Shown: positions 1 to 8,230, numbered from the stretch's first letter. The stretch: DNA of 64,000 nucleotides from JAPHSX01 sp041554195 (GCA_041554195.1 JBFFMJ010000003.1:248001-312000); one strand, 5' to 3'. The notes: generated by a model not told the origin, from the sequence alone. Made by a program: numbers and translations.

Positions 1-23
1 AACCCGGAGGCAACTTCAAGGCC

Positions 24-800
24 ATGAGCAGGACTACACCAGGCATGCGACTCGCGCTGATTGCGGTTGCGCTACCGCTACTTGTGATCGCCCTCTATTT
101 GGCGGCGGTCACCCGGCCCAAGGGGCAGTGTGAGGCGCCGCAGCCGGACACCGACCTGCGACACTGCAGTTTTGCCGCGGCACAGATGCCGGGGCTAAAC
201 CTTGCCGGCGCCCAGCTTGATGGTGTCGATTTCTCCAACGCCAGGCTGGATGGCTGTGATCTCTCCGGTGCCACCCTGCAGCACACCAATTTCAGCTGGG
301 TGAGTCTGCAACAGTGCCGCATTGTCGATGCCGATCTCTCACACGCCAACCTGTTTCACACCACCTTTGACGAGTCCACTCTCGACGACAGCCTGTTCAT
401 CCAGGCCAATATGTTCGGTGCCAACCTCAATGGGGTGCAGGCAAGAAAGGCCAATTTCACCCGCGCCTACATGAAGGACATCGCCATGGAGGAGAGTGAC
501 TTCAGCGGCAGCAGCTTTTATCGTGCCTTTATGCAGCGGGCGGTGATGATCGAAAGCACTCTGCGCAATACCAACCTGGCTATTACCGTACTTACCGGTG
601 GTGCACTGGAGAACGCCGACCTTACGCAAGCCAATCTGACCATGGCACTGGTCAATGGTGCCAGCCTCAACAATGCCCGGCTTGTCGATACCCACCTGAC
701 AAACGCCCGCTTTACCAATGCCAACATCCATGGCACCGACTTCAGTGGTGCCAGCGGCATCCCGCCACACCTGCAGCAAATGATTGAGGAGCGGCCGTAA
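24..800 (+). CDS. Pentapeptide-repeat protein with N-terminal membrane anchor
   Basis: 258 residues. Residues about 9-28 form a hydrophobic signal or anchor segment, and from about residue 45 to the end the protein is built of A(D/N)LXX-type five-residue repeats (for example LDGVDF, LDGCDL, ADLSHANLF, ADLTQANLT). Such repeats fold into a right-handed quadrilateral beta-helix used for protein interaction. No catalytic domain is visible. The most likely location is the periplasm or inner-membrane surface. A GGAGG stretch at 6-10 precedes the ATG, somewhat far upstream. The target is unknown. The family call is firm and the function is not. Confidence 0.85.
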   Translation: MSRTTPGMRLALIAVALPLLVIALYLAAVTRPKGQCEAPQPDTDLRHCSFAAAQMPGLNLAGAQLDGVDFSNARLDGCDLSGATLQHTNFSWVSLQQCRIVDADLSHANLFHTTFDESTLDDSLFIQANMFGANLNGVQARKANFTRAYMKDIAMEESDFSGSSFYRAFMQRAVMIESTLRNTNLAITVLTGGALENADLTQANLTMALVNGASLNNARLVDTHLTNARFTNANIHGTDFSGASGIPPHLQQMIEERP

Positions 801-926
801 ATGCCGTTGTCTCCAGGCACATTAAGATACAGCGTGTGCGCTTAAAGACAGGGTCCCTGCACTCTCTTGCCGCCGTGATACTATTGGCCCTTAATCCGCC
901 ATGCCACTCGACTAAGCCATCAAACC

Positions 927-1271
927 ATGCCTAAACACTCCGCAAAAGATAGAGTCTCAGACAAAACAAGGGAAGAGGCACTGCAAATGGCGCGTGCCAC
1001 GCAAAAACCCGGTCAGACCAAGGAGCAGACAAAGCTCATTGCACAGGGCATTCAAAAAGGGATAGAGCAGTATAAAAAGCAGCATAAGGCGAAGCTCAGA
1101 GAGCAGGATAAGCGAGCCAACAAAGCTGCGGCAAAAAAATCCGTAACAGCGGCGCCAACTGACACCCCCGTTAAATCAGGTAACGCCAATAACAACAAAC
1201 TCCCCTGGGGTTTGCTAATTCTCTCCTGGTTGGGCTTTGCGGCCTATTTCGCAATCACTGCTCTGCTGTAA
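927..1271 (+). CDS. DUF2956 family protein
   Basis: 114 residues. The N-terminal half is highly charged and contains the signature ATQKPGQTKEQTKLIAQGIQ that I recall as typical of the DUF2956 family. A Lys/Ala-rich helix follows, and one transmembrane helix closes the C-terminus (about residues 93-113, LPWGLLILSWLGFAAYFAI). This suggests a tail-anchored inner-membrane protein with a basic cytoplasmic domain. The function of the family is unknown. It is monocistronic here, 126 bp after the pentapeptide-repeat gene. Confidence 0.8.
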   Translation: MPKHSAKDRVSDKTREEALQMARATQKPGQTKEQTKLIAQGIQKGIEQYKKQHKAKLREQDKRANKAAAKKSVTAAPTDTPVKSGNANNNKLPWGLLILSWLGFAAYFAITALL

Positions 1272-1351
1272 CCAACGTTCGCAATTCCTCTCTCACTCGG
1301 AGTGGGGTAAGGCAATCCTCTTCTACGAAATGGAAGTTATCTCTTTTTCTG

Positions 1352-1570
1352 TCAATCCAGCTTATGCGGACTACCCGCCGCCTTAATAGCGAACATAATA
1401 AAAAAGGCATCCCAGCTATCGTAGCCGTCAATCCTGTCGATATCTTCCAGCTCGGTTTGTGTTTTTAGATAGCTAATCGAGCGCTCGATATGCGCCTCGT
1501 CCATGCCGTTTAACTTGAGAAGGTCGATGGTCGCTGCGGAGGGCGACCACTCACTTAATAATTTACTCAT
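1352..1570 (-). CDS. Small conserved hypothetical protein, possibly DnaT-like
   Basis: 72 residues, downstream of the metallophosphoesterase gene on the same strand (57-bp gap). The pattern W-P-S-x3-T-x2-L-L near the N-terminus and the DSWDAFFIMFAIK segment faintly resemble the DnaT DNA-binding domain seen in short gammaproteobacterial proteins. This is a weak resemblance. It has no signal peptide or membrane segment and should be cytosolic. Treat as hypothetical. Confidence 0.55.
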   Translation of the reverse strand: MSKLLSEWSPSAATIDLLKLNGMDEAHIERSISYLKTQTELEDIDRIDGYDSWDAFFIMFAIKAAGSPHKLD

Positions 1571-1627
1571 TGTTCAGTTCCCGGCATCTCGGCCATGTGA
1601 TTGGCAATGCTCCCATTGCGATATGTA

Positions 1628-2380
1628 TTAGATGTTAATCGTCCCGGTGGGATTAAACTCCTTCACTCCCTCACCAGGGTAGCCGCGCTGATTGGAAACA
1701 ATCCGGCACCCATCCACCACCCGATCCAGATTCGCGTGGGTATGCCCAAAACACCACACATCTGCCATCTCAACCAGGTCGTTCAAGTCACTCAAAAAAG
1801 CTGTAGCCATCGCGTTCAGCGGAAACGAGGGGTGCTGACAGAGCAGGTGCGGTCCGTGGTGCGTAACGACTACGGTCTTACCATCAAATGGCTGAGACAG
1901 CCGTTCCCTCAACCAGACTCTCGACCCATGGTGCAACTGCAATGCATCTTCAGGGAGAAACAGACGCTCACCATTCGTGATCACATGATGATCGTTCAGT
2001 GATCGTTGCACCTCTACCATCGACATCACCGGATCACCCGCCGCACGATAGTCTGTCCACAGTGTACAGCCGAGAAACCGAACACCTTCGATGACGACCT
2101 CATCATTTTCCAGAAAATAGAGCCCCTCGCTCACCTCGGCAAAGGCGCGCATCTCATCAAGCAGTGATATGTCGTGGTGATAAAACTCGTGATTACCGGC
2201 AATATAGAGCAGCGGCTTTTGCAGACGCAGCCCCTCTGCCGCTGCCCAGCGGAGACCCTCAAGGCCGACATCAACATCCCCTGCCAGGACGATCACATCA
2301 GAATTTATCAGTGCAATATCCGGAGGAACATCTCGCCGATAATATTCGTTATGCAAATCACTCAGTAACTGTATCTTCAT
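1628..2380 (-). CDS. Metallophosphoesterase (calcineurin-like)
   Basis: 250 residues from the ATG at 2380, which lies just after the stop of the HEPN gene (2382-2384), so the two are tightly coupled. Visible metal-binding motifs are SDLHNE (D-x-H), LAGDVDVG (GD), GNHEFY (GNH[E/D]), VVTHHGPH and CFGHTHAN (GHxH). Together these define the calcineurin-like phosphoesterase fold with a two-metal centre. The substrate cannot be told from sequence. An upstream in-frame ATG at 2404 would overlap the HEPN gene and is less likely. Confidence 0.85.
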   Translation of the reverse strand: MKIQLLSDLHNEYYRRDVPPDIALINSDVIVLAGDVDVGLEGLRWAAAEGLRLQKPLLYIAGNHEFYHHDISLLDEMRAFAEVSEGLYFLENDEVVIEGVRFLGCTLWTDYRAAGDPVMSMVEVQRSLNDHHVITNGERLFLPEDALQLHHGSRVWLRERLSQPFDGKTVVVTHHGPHLLCQHPSFPLNAMATAFLSDLNDLVEMADVWCFGHTHANLDRVVDGCRIVSNQRGYPGEGVKEFNPTGTINI

Positions 2381-2381
2381 C

Positions 2382-2822
2382 TTACCTAAACTCAGGGTGC
2401 TCACGCTTCAACCATTCCTGTACATCTGACAACAGAGCACCGGCAGCACGTAGACAGGATGCTGTCTCCTCCTCGCTAACCCCATCACCACTGTAATCGT
2501 TGAGATTGCGCTTCTTGCGTAGTGCATCCAGTACAATCATACGCTCGTGCGCGAGACCGATGGTTTTCGGCAGCGTCTGGATAACGGTGACATGATGGCC
2601 CGGCTCACTGGTAGAGGGGCGCTATCCACTGGCACGAATAGCGACCAGTGACGACTGCATAATGGCTTTGTAGGCCGCATCAAAACGCGTGGTGGCGCTG
2701 ACACTTGAAACACCGGCATCCTGAATATTACGCTGCGCTGCGGCCAGCAGTTTGGCGATCTCCTCCCGGTTAGCCTGCTGTGGAACCAGCTTTCTGACTT
2801 TGACCAGATTCTCTAACGTCAT
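2382..2822 (-). pseudogene. HEPN-domain nucleotidyltransferase partner, interrupted by in-frame TAG
   Basis: Reads as a 146-codon gene with an amber codon at codon 67 (TAG, 2622-2624). Before it come 66 residues starting MTLENLVKVRKL and containing TRFDAAYKAIMQSSLVAIRA. After it, in the same frame, come RPSTSEPGHHVTVIQTLPK, the helix GLAHERMIVLDALRKKRNLN and a C-terminus ending REHPEFR. Both halves match the HI0074-type HEPN proteins that pair with MNT-family nucleotidyltransferases. The position normally holds an aromatic residue (GYRPS-type), so one base change explains the stop. The start overlaps the end of the upstream nucleotidyltransferase gene by 53 bp. It is either a fresh pseudogene or is suppressed or read through. 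Confidence 0.8.
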
Positions 2823-3396
2823 CCTCCCTCCCTAGAACTATCAGTTTCGGTTTTTCCATAACCTGTGCCACAAACGAATTTGTCTCGTTCCTGTTTCGCA
2901 TAAACTCTTCTGCGGTGAAAAGATTTGGATTGACCTCCCTGCCCAGGACACCCTGGCACGGATAAAGGGCAGCGACAATCGCCTCGAACGAAGCGCCCCC
3001 AACAACCAGCAGATCGATATCACTCCCCTGCCGCTCAGTACCACCGGCAACCGATCCATATACAAACGCCAACTGAATATCCTCTGCCAGGGGCAACAGG
3101 GCCTCCCGCAACACCGCCACCACGCCAAAGGTCTTCACCACAATCCCACGCAGCTCGGCGAAGACGGGGGAGTTGCTGTTTGCCTGGTAATGCTGCTGAT
3201 TGCCTTCACGCCTCATCACCAGCAACTCCGCTGACAGCATGCGATCCAATTCCCGTCGCACCGTACCACGCCCCATACCAGCGAGACGCATGATTTCATT
3301 GGTATAAAAGGATTTAGCCGGATTACCGTAGAGCAGCCCCAACACCCTCTGTTGGGTTTTGGTAAACAGGGCATCAGCAATAGTGACAGTCGACAT
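2770..3396 (-). CDS. Winged-helix regulator fused to MNT-type nucleotidyltransferase
   Basis: 208 residues. Residues about 10-75 form a winged-helix DNA-binding domain (TKTQQRVLGLLYGN, then EIMRLAGMGRGTVRRELDRM). Residues about 90-180 form a minimal nucleotidyltransferase with the polymerase-beta signature GSVAGGTERQGSDIDLLVVG. Proteins of this build pair with HEPN proteins in type VII-like toxin-antitoxin modules, where the MNT enzyme modifies the HEPN toxin. The next gene is exactly such a HEPN partner. The C-terminus overlaps its start. Repeated CCCCAA palindromes upstream suggest autoregulation through the winged helix. Confidence 0.85.
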   Translation of the reverse strand: MSTVTIADALFTKTQQRVLGLLYGNPAKSFYTNEIMRLAGMGRGTVRRELDRMLSAELLVMRREGNQQHYQANSNSPVFAELRGIVVKTFGVVAVLREALLPLAEDIQLAFVYGSVAGGTERQGSDIDLLVVGGASFEAIVAALYPCQGVLGREVNPNLFTAEEFMRNRNETNSFVAQVMEKPKLIVLGREDDVRESGQSQKAGSTAG

Positions 3397-3401
3397 TTTA
3401 A

Positions 3402-3447
3402 CCCCAATAAGATCCCCAAAATGGGTACTATAGTCCCCAAATTGGGG
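3402..3447 (-). promoter_or_regulatory. Operator/promoter of the nucleotidyltransferase-HEPN pair
   Basis: A perfect palindrome CCCCAAATTGGGG lies at 3435-3447, an imperfect copy CCCCAAAATGGG at 3414-3425, and a lone CCCCAA half-site at 3402-3407, directly before the start codon at 3396. The two palindromes start 21 bp apart, two helical turns. On the minus strand a candidate -10 element TATAGT (3432-3427) sits between them, so a bound repressor would cover the promoter. The winged-helix domain of the adjacent protein is the natural candidate ligand. Confidence 0.65.
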
Positions 3448-3564
3448 CTTATCAAGGGAGTGTTATGCATGAACCGCCGGGATAGAGGTCGATCTCACGT
3501 AGCTATCGCAACGTGAGCTACGGGGCTGACCCTGGTTTATTGCATTTATTGTTGTTGCGAAAAA

Positions 3565-5271
3565 TCATGAAGAGCAGCTCATATGTGAGACGCCGCCGAT
3601 CTCACAGGCCTCTGACGGCTTCAGTCGATAGTACTTCTCTTCCACCTCCTGCGACTGCTCGGCATAGGGTTGCGTCATCACCTCCTGTAGCTCTCTGAGC
3701 ATCGCGTAGTCCCCGTTGGCCGCCTGTTGATAGGCCGGCGCTAGCAGCCACTCCCGCAGACTGTATTTCGGGTTGACCAGTTTCATCTGTGCTGAAATAT
3801 CTTCAAGGGTGTTTGGGCTACTGGTGAGAAGAGAACGCCACCTTGTAAGCCACGTGGACCAGCGCGACTTTATCTCATCATTCACCTCACTGTAGAAGCT
3901 CTTTTGCAGCGGGCCAATATCATCAGGCAGGCTCGACAGCTCGCGGAAGAAGAGGGTGTAATCGACCGGCGTCTGCACCATCAGCGCTGCCAGCTCACGG
4001 AACAACGCCGCATCAAAGGTAGCAAGACCCAGTTTGGCCGCCCACATCTCCTCCATCTGCGTCTGCATCACCTGCGCAAAGCCCGCGCGAATCTCATCCA
4101 GCTGCCGCAGCGCCTCCTGCTGCGACGCCAGTAACGGTTGTAACGCCGTGCAGAACATCTCGAAGTTGCGTTCCGCGGCCAGCGGCTGGTTCCAGAACGC
4201 GAAGTGTTCCCCACCCCCCGTCCATGGCTGGTAGGTCGGGTCAAAACTTTCAATAAAACCGAAGGGACCGAAGTCGAGGGTGAAGCCACCGGCCGCACAG
4301 TTGTCGCTGTTGAAATTACCCTGGCAATAACCGACACGGATCCAGTTCGCCACCAGCGCGGTCAGGCGGCGGCGGAACTCCCGCGCCAGCACCACCACTT
4401 TCTCTGCGGTGCTGAGTTTCCTGTCGATGACTTCAGCGTACTCACGATCGAGCAGGTGCAACACAATCGCCTCCAGCTCCGCCAGCGCCTGCGGGTGTTC
4501 CTGCTTGCGGGCTCGGCGACCGAACAGCTCGATCTGGCCGACCCGAATGAACGACGGGGCGACCCGCGTCGAGATCGCGACCTTCTCCGCTACCATCATG
4601 TCGGGGTCCACGGATCGCGAACCCTCCGAGTACCAGGGTCGCTGCACCCGCTCCGTTTTCGATACGTACAGACACAGCGAGCGTGACGTCGGCACGCCGA
4701 GTGCGCGCATGTGCTCCTGTGCCAGAAACTCCCGCACGCTGGAGCGCAGCACCGCACGACCGTCCGCGCCGCGGCAGTATGGCGTGCGGCCGCCACCCTT
4801 CAGCTGCATCTCCCAGCGCTGCCCGTTGGTCACCGCCTCAAGCACGGACACGGCGCGACCGTCGCCATAGCCGTTGCCGGTCTGGAACGGGCACTGTTGG
4901 GTGTACTCGGTGCCGAAGATGGAAAGTGCATAACCACTGGCCCAGCCCACCCGGCGCATCGGCGGCGGCAGCAGCGACAGGTCGCCGCTGAACAGCCGCA
5001 CAAAATCGGCGGACTCTGCCAGGCTGTCGGCAAAGCCAAGTTCGCGGAAAAAGTTTTTACTGTGTGCGACGTATTCGGGCGCGTCGATGGGCGTGGGGCG
5101 CACGGTAACATAGTGCCCCGTAAAGACCTGCCGGGGCGCATGGTCTACGCCATCTGCCTTCGCCTCCGGATCGCACTTCAGCGACTCCAGCAGCGAGTAG
5201 TCTGCCAGCCTGGCGAGATTCTCCAGCGTCGATACGGTTGGGGCAGTGTTCCGGGGGGCTCTGTTTTTCAT
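3565..5271 (-). CDS. selO: Protein adenylyltransferase SelO (YdiU)
   Basis: 568 residues, a little longer than E. coli YdiU. SelO is a pseudokinase-fold enzyme that transfers AMP from ATP to Ser/Thr/Tyr of target proteins, linked to redox stress. Visible family segments are QLKGGGRTPYCRGADGRAVL, SSVREFLAQEHMRALGVPTS, YCQGNFNSDNCAAGGFTLDF (metal and nucleotide site region) and the C-terminal MSCSS, where the Cys matches the Sec/Cys site of the family. It is probably monocistronic. An 11-base homopolymer of C (on the coding strand) lies just upstream of the start. Confidence 0.92.
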   Translation of the reverse strand: MKNRAPRNTAPTVSTLENLARLADYSLLESLKCDPEAKADGVDHAPRQVFTGHYVTVRPTPIDAPEYVAHSKNFFRELGFADSLAESADFVRLFSGDLSLLPPPMRRVGWASGYALSIFGTEYTQQCPFQTGNGYGDGRAVSVLEAVTNGQRWEMQLKGGGRTPYCRGADGRAVLRSSVREFLAQEHMRALGVPTSRSLCLYVSKTERVQRPWYSEGSRSVDPDMMVAEKVAISTRVAPSFIRVGQIELFGRRARKQEHPQALAELEAIVLHLLDREYAEVIDRKLSTAEKVVVLAREFRRRLTALVANWIRVGYCQGNFNSDNCAAGGFTLDFGPFGFIESFDPTYQPWTGGGEHFAFWNQPLAAERNFEMFCTALQPLLASQQEALRQLDEIRAGFAQVMQTQMEEMWAAKLGLATFDAALFRELAALMVQTPVDYTLFFRELSSLPDDIGPLQKSFYSEVNDEIKSRWSTWLTRWRSLLTSSPNTLEDISAQMKLVNPKYSLREWLLAPAYQQAANGDYAMLRELQEVMTQPYAEQSQEVEEKYYRLKPSEACEIGGVSHMSCSS

Positions 5272-5285
5272 AGGACAACGCTCGT

Positions 5286-5296
5286 GGGGGGGGGGG
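5286..5296. repeat. G11/C11 homopolymer tract upstream of selO
   Basis: Eleven consecutive G on the plus strand, so C11 on the selO coding strand, about 15 bases upstream of the selO ATG (5271). Tracts of this length are prone to slippage and could alter leader spacing or translation. Sequencing uncertainty is also common in such tracts. Confidence 0.85.
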
Positions 5297-5415
5297 TGAT
5301 GCAGAGAGGTAGACTATGCCCTATCCCTGTGCAGAATATCTACCACATAGGCCATAGGGAAAATCGGTGCTACAAAGTAATGGTGCCCATAAGATTAACC
5401 CTGTTGGCACAGGTC

Positions 5416-5631
5416 CTATTGATTGAAACCCGTCAGTCGCTGCAAAATAAATTGTAGCTCCTGCTCACTGATATTGACATATTCAACCACATGACCGTAC
5501 AGCATCACAGTCGGCACATTGCGATCATTACGCTCGTTCTGAATCTGCTCGATGCAGTAGAGAACAATGCGTTCTTTGCGTGACACGCCGTCACGGATGT
5601 CGGGGAGGTTGTCGAAATTGGGGGAGGGCAT
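5416..5631 (-). CDS. Small conserved hypothetical protein
   Basis: 71 residues (MPSPNFDNLPDIRDGVSRKE...). Cytosolic, predicted mostly helical, without signal peptide or recognised domain. The regularly spaced charged helix SRKERIVLYCIEQIQNE and a second LQFILQRL segment look like a folded small protein. It stands alone between selO and the HNH gene. Function not recognised. Confidence 0.6.
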   Translation of the reverse strand: MPSPNFDNLPDIRDGVSRKERIVLYCIEQIQNERNDRNVPTVMLYGHVVEYVNISEQELQFILQRLTGFNQ

Positions 5632-5689
5632 GTTCGGCTTTTGTGTAGTGGTGCAATTTTAATGGCGTTTTTATTTGTTACCTATAGGG

Positions 5690-6397
5690 TTAAATTTTAC
5701 TCTCAAAAACTAAGTCGCGGTGATATTGGATATACTTCTGATGCGGTTCCTCAAGCCTTACCTGCATATCTGGATTAACCCCAAGTTTTTCTGTTTCTTC
5801 TAAATGACTCGATATGATAATCCGGCCACTATTTTCAAAACTGATAAATCCGAGGTCGAACACCTTATCGAGATTCGGTAACAGCAAGAGTCCATTGTAT
5901 GAATCCAGTCTCTCTTGGTTGCTAGACACCTTCCATGGTTTGATATGTGAGGCCATCAAAAACCGGGTATCACTAAAGCCGGTTAATGCACAGACCTCCC
6001 ATCGACCGATTAGCTCGCGCCGGTAGTGGCCCTGCCCCAATCTTGTATTAATGTACGTTGTCTTCTCTGTTTGAGGTATCGAAGCGTCTGTAATAATCTG
6101 TTCAATATCTTGTTCCAGATCTTCTGAGAACTCTGATTTGCGGTATTCGATAAAAGACTTCAACGCACAGCTATACATCCCCTTCCCGGTGGAGTCCCGT
6201 TGCTGAAAGATCGATGTACTTTTAACGCCATCTTCGATTTTTATTAATTCTGCTACAGAGTGGATGGTATCGAGGGAGTCGGCGCAAAGGTTTTCATCTT
6301 TGGCCCAGTTTGAGATGGCACCGAATACGGCGCGCGAGTAGTTGTCGGCGGTTTTGGGGGATTTGCCTATTTGTGTTAGCCATTCTTTAAAGTTCAT
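5690..6397 (-). CDS. HNH endonuclease, restriction-enzyme-like
   Basis: 235 residues. The C-terminal half carries an HNH_2-type nuclease domain: RRELIGRWEVCALTGFSDTR, then LMASHIKPWKVS (the conserved His), SYNGLLLLPNLDKVFDLGFI (Asn and aspartates) and SGRIIISSHL. The N-terminal 120 residues resemble the accessory region of type II-like HNH restriction enzymes. The gene is clearly AT-richer than its neighbours and lies 49 bp downstream of a Vsr-type gene on the same strand, which supports an imported restriction remnant. No cognate methyltransferase is seen, so it may instead be a stand-alone defence nuclease. Confidence 0.75.
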   Translation of the reverse strand: MNFKEWLTQIGKSPKTADNYSRAVFGAISNWAKDENLCADSLDTIHSVAELIKIEDGVKSTSIFQQRDSTGKGMYSCALKSFIEYRKSEFSEDLEQDIEQIITDASIPQTEKTTYINTRLGQGHYRRELIGRWEVCALTGFSDTRFLMASHIKPWKVSSNQERLDSYNGLLLLPNLDKVFDLGFISFENSGRIIISSHLEETEKLGVNPDMQVRLEEPHQKYIQYHRDLVFESKI

Positions 6398-6446
6398 TTA
6401 GGTTGTATTCCATTATCATTGCTTTCCGTAATAGGGATTACTTATT

Positions 6447-6809
6447 CTAGTCTAGGAACTTTTTAACACGTTCTGAGGTTTTTGCCACATCTGTGATCTC
6501 ACACTCCCACAACACCATGTACGACCAACCTAGTTTGTTCAGCTTGTTATGGTTGCTTTTGTCACGCTGTATGTTAGTAAAGATCTTGTACTTCCAGAAT
6601 TGATTGTCGGGAATGTGTGAGATCTTGCATTTTTTGTGTGCGTGCCAGAAACATCCATTGACGAAGATTACTTTTTTCTTCCCTGGGAAAACTATATCTG
6701 GAGACCCTGGCAGGTCTTTTCTATGCAGCCTGTATCGATAGCCCAGAGATGTAAGGATTTTCCTAACTGCCATTTCTGGCTTGGTGTTTTTAGAGTGGAT
6801 TGAACGCAT
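6447..6809 (-). CDS. vsr: Very short patch repair (Vsr-type) endonuclease, short N-terminus
   Basis: 120 residues. Vsr nucleases nick at T:G mismatches formed by deamination of 5-methylcytosine. Family landmarks are KNTKPEMAVRKIL, GYRYRLHRKDLPGSPDIVFP (catalytic Asp), VIFVNGCFWHAHKKC (the aromatic-His motif, with Asn at the position that is His in E. coli Vsr) and LGWSYMVLWECEI. Homologous sequence continues nine codons upstream of the ATG (KRSKI just before the start) and is then closed by a TAG, so the N-terminus is about 15 residues short of typical members. It is AT-rich and likely acquired with the downstream HNH gene. Activity is uncertain. Confidence 0.8.
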   Translation of the reverse strand: MRSIHSKNTKPEMAVRKILTSLGYRYRLHRKDLPGSPDIVFPGKKKVIFVNGCFWHAHKKCKISHIPDNQFWKYKIFTNIQRDKSNHNKLNKLGWSYMVLWECEITDVAKTSERVKKFLD

Positions 6810-6836
6810 AATTTTACTGCGTTTGGATTTATGGAC

Positions 6837-7505
6837 CTACTCCTTCAACCTAACCCGCAACTCCCCCTCCTCAACCTCGATCTCCTCCACCCCATCGGCG
6901 AAGGCCTGCCAGAATCCCCTGTCGCTGCCGAACTCCTGTACCAGGTCGATGTTTTTCAGGTTGCCGAGCCAGGCGTTGGGCAGCGGGACGCCCCAGACGC
7001 TGACGCCCTTGAGGATGATCACCGGTTTGCCATTGCTGTAGCGCATCTCCATGCCGGCGCTGAGCTTGAGGGTCTTGCCGCCGAGGATGGGGAACTCGGG
7101 GTCGAGCGGTACCAGCAGCTTGCCGCTGGCGAGGTTGTCGGAGAGGTCGATGGCGAAGCGCTGGGCCAGGTCGGTGTTGCTGGCGAGCAGGGCGTTGAGC
7201 TCGCGCTCGTTGAAGCGGATCTCACGGCTGGCCCCCTCTTCACTATAGCGCTCGGGGGTGAGAGGGGTCTGGTCACGCTGGCCGCTACGGGCGGCGGGTT
7301 GCAGGCGCTCGAAGCGTTGCAGTTTCTGCTGCAGTTGCTGCTCTTCTTTCTGGCTCAGTTCGACCGGGGTGAAGTCACCGGGGAAGAGCATCAGGTAGAC
7401 CACCCAGCTGGTGATGCCGACCGAGAGCAGGACGGTGAGCAGCATCAGGCCGAGGATCTGCCAGAGGGAGCGGCGTTTGTGTGGGGTGGCGTCTTCAGGC
7501 TTCAT
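6837..7505 (-). CDS. Single-pass inner-membrane protein with large soluble domain
   Basis: 222 residues. Residues about 15-40 form one transmembrane helix (LWQILGLMLLTVLLSVGIT) preceded by basic residues, so the bulk of the protein faces the periplasm. A Gln/Glu-rich coiled-coil-like stretch follows (SQKEEQQLQQKLQRFERLQ), then a beta-rich domain with IRFNERELNALLASN. I recall similar proteins being labelled arginine N-succinyltransferase, which nothing in the sequence supports. Function unknown. It lies 56 bp downstream of the SagB-like gene on the same strand. Confidence 0.7.
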   Translation of the reverse strand: MKPEDATPHKRRSLWQILGLMLLTVLLSVGITSWVVYLMLFPGDFTPVELSQKEEQQLQQKLQRFERLQPAARSGQRDQTPLTPERYSEEGASREIRFNERELNALLASNTDLAQRFAIDLSDNLASGKLLVPLDPEFPILGGKTLKLSAGMEMRYSNGKPVIILKGVSVWGVPLPNAWLGNLKNIDLVQEFGSDRGFWQAFADGVEEIEVEEGELRVRLKE

Positions 7506-7561
7506 TGTAGGCCTCTTAAACTAAAGGGGGGGTAAGCTTATACCTGAATCACCTGTTCACA

Positions 7562-8230
7562 CTACTCCTCACCCCTCCCCACCGCCAACAGGCTGATTGG
7601 CTGCTCGCCCCTTTCGAGCTCCAGCACCTGTGTGACGTTTTTATCGACAAAGGCACCGATGATGACACTGGCTAACCCCAGTTCGGTGGCCTGCAGCAGT
7701 AGATTTTGCCCGGCGTGGCCGGCCTCGATATAGACGTAGCGCTCGGCACGTTTGCCGTACTTGCGGGCGGTGCGCTGTTGTACCCCTGTGATGACGAAAA
7801 CCGCTGCCGCCTCGGTCAGTGCGTGCTGATTGTAGGCGGCGCTGGCAAGGTTGCTCTGTGGCGTGGTGCTGCTCAACTGCTGCAGCGCGTGTTGTGCCGG
7901 GAGGTAGTGGTAGAGGCCAGGTTTTAGTCCGCTAACCCGCGTTGCCACCAGGTAGAGTTCCAGCGGGTAGAGTGCACCGGCAGAGGGGGCAGTACGATAT
8001 CCCCGCTGGCTGGTAATGCCCTGTGCCGCCCAGGCAAGCTGCGCCACCTCATCCAGCGTTAGGGGGGCCTTGCTGTAACGGCGTATAGAGCGGCGTGACT
8101 GTAGCGCCTGTTGCAGCGAACCGGTGCCCTTAAGCTGTGGTAGCGGGAGCTCGATGGTTAGTGGCGCTGCCAGTACCGGGTTGAACAGGGTCGGCAACAT
8201 AAGGATGGCAAGGTTGCAGAGGATCTTCAT
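7562..8230 (-). CDS. Exported SagB/ThcOx-type nitroreductase-fold oxidoreductase
   Basis: 222 residues with a signal peptide (MKILCNLAILMLPTLFNPVLAA). The nitroreductase fold is seen in SLQQALQSRRSIRRYSKAPL (the flavin-phosphate Arg-Arg-Ser segment), TAPSAGALYPLELYLV (the PSAGALYP signature of the SagB subgroup) and EAGHAGQNLLLQATELGLASV. SagB relatives use FMN to oxidise azoline rings or other substrates. No peptide-maturation partners are nearby, so a general flavin oxidoreductase role in the periplasm is more likely. The substrate is unknown. Confidence 0.85.
   Translation of the reverse strand: MKILCNLAILMLPTLFNPVLAAPLTIELPLPQLKGTGSLQQALQSRRSIRRYSKAPLTLDEVAQLAWAAQGITSQRGYRTAPSAGALYPLELYLVATRVSGLKPGLYHYLPAQHALQQLSSTTPQSNLASAAYNQHALTEAAAVFVITGVQQRTARKYGKRAERYVYIEAGHAGQNLLLQATELGLASVIIGAFVDKNVTQVLELERGEQPISLLAVGRGEE

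Noticed and set aside
5690..6397. HNH gene considered as a group II intron or homing endonuclease.
   Set aside because: No intron domains or interrupted host gene. The HNH_2 pattern and Vsr neighbour fit a restriction-type origin better.
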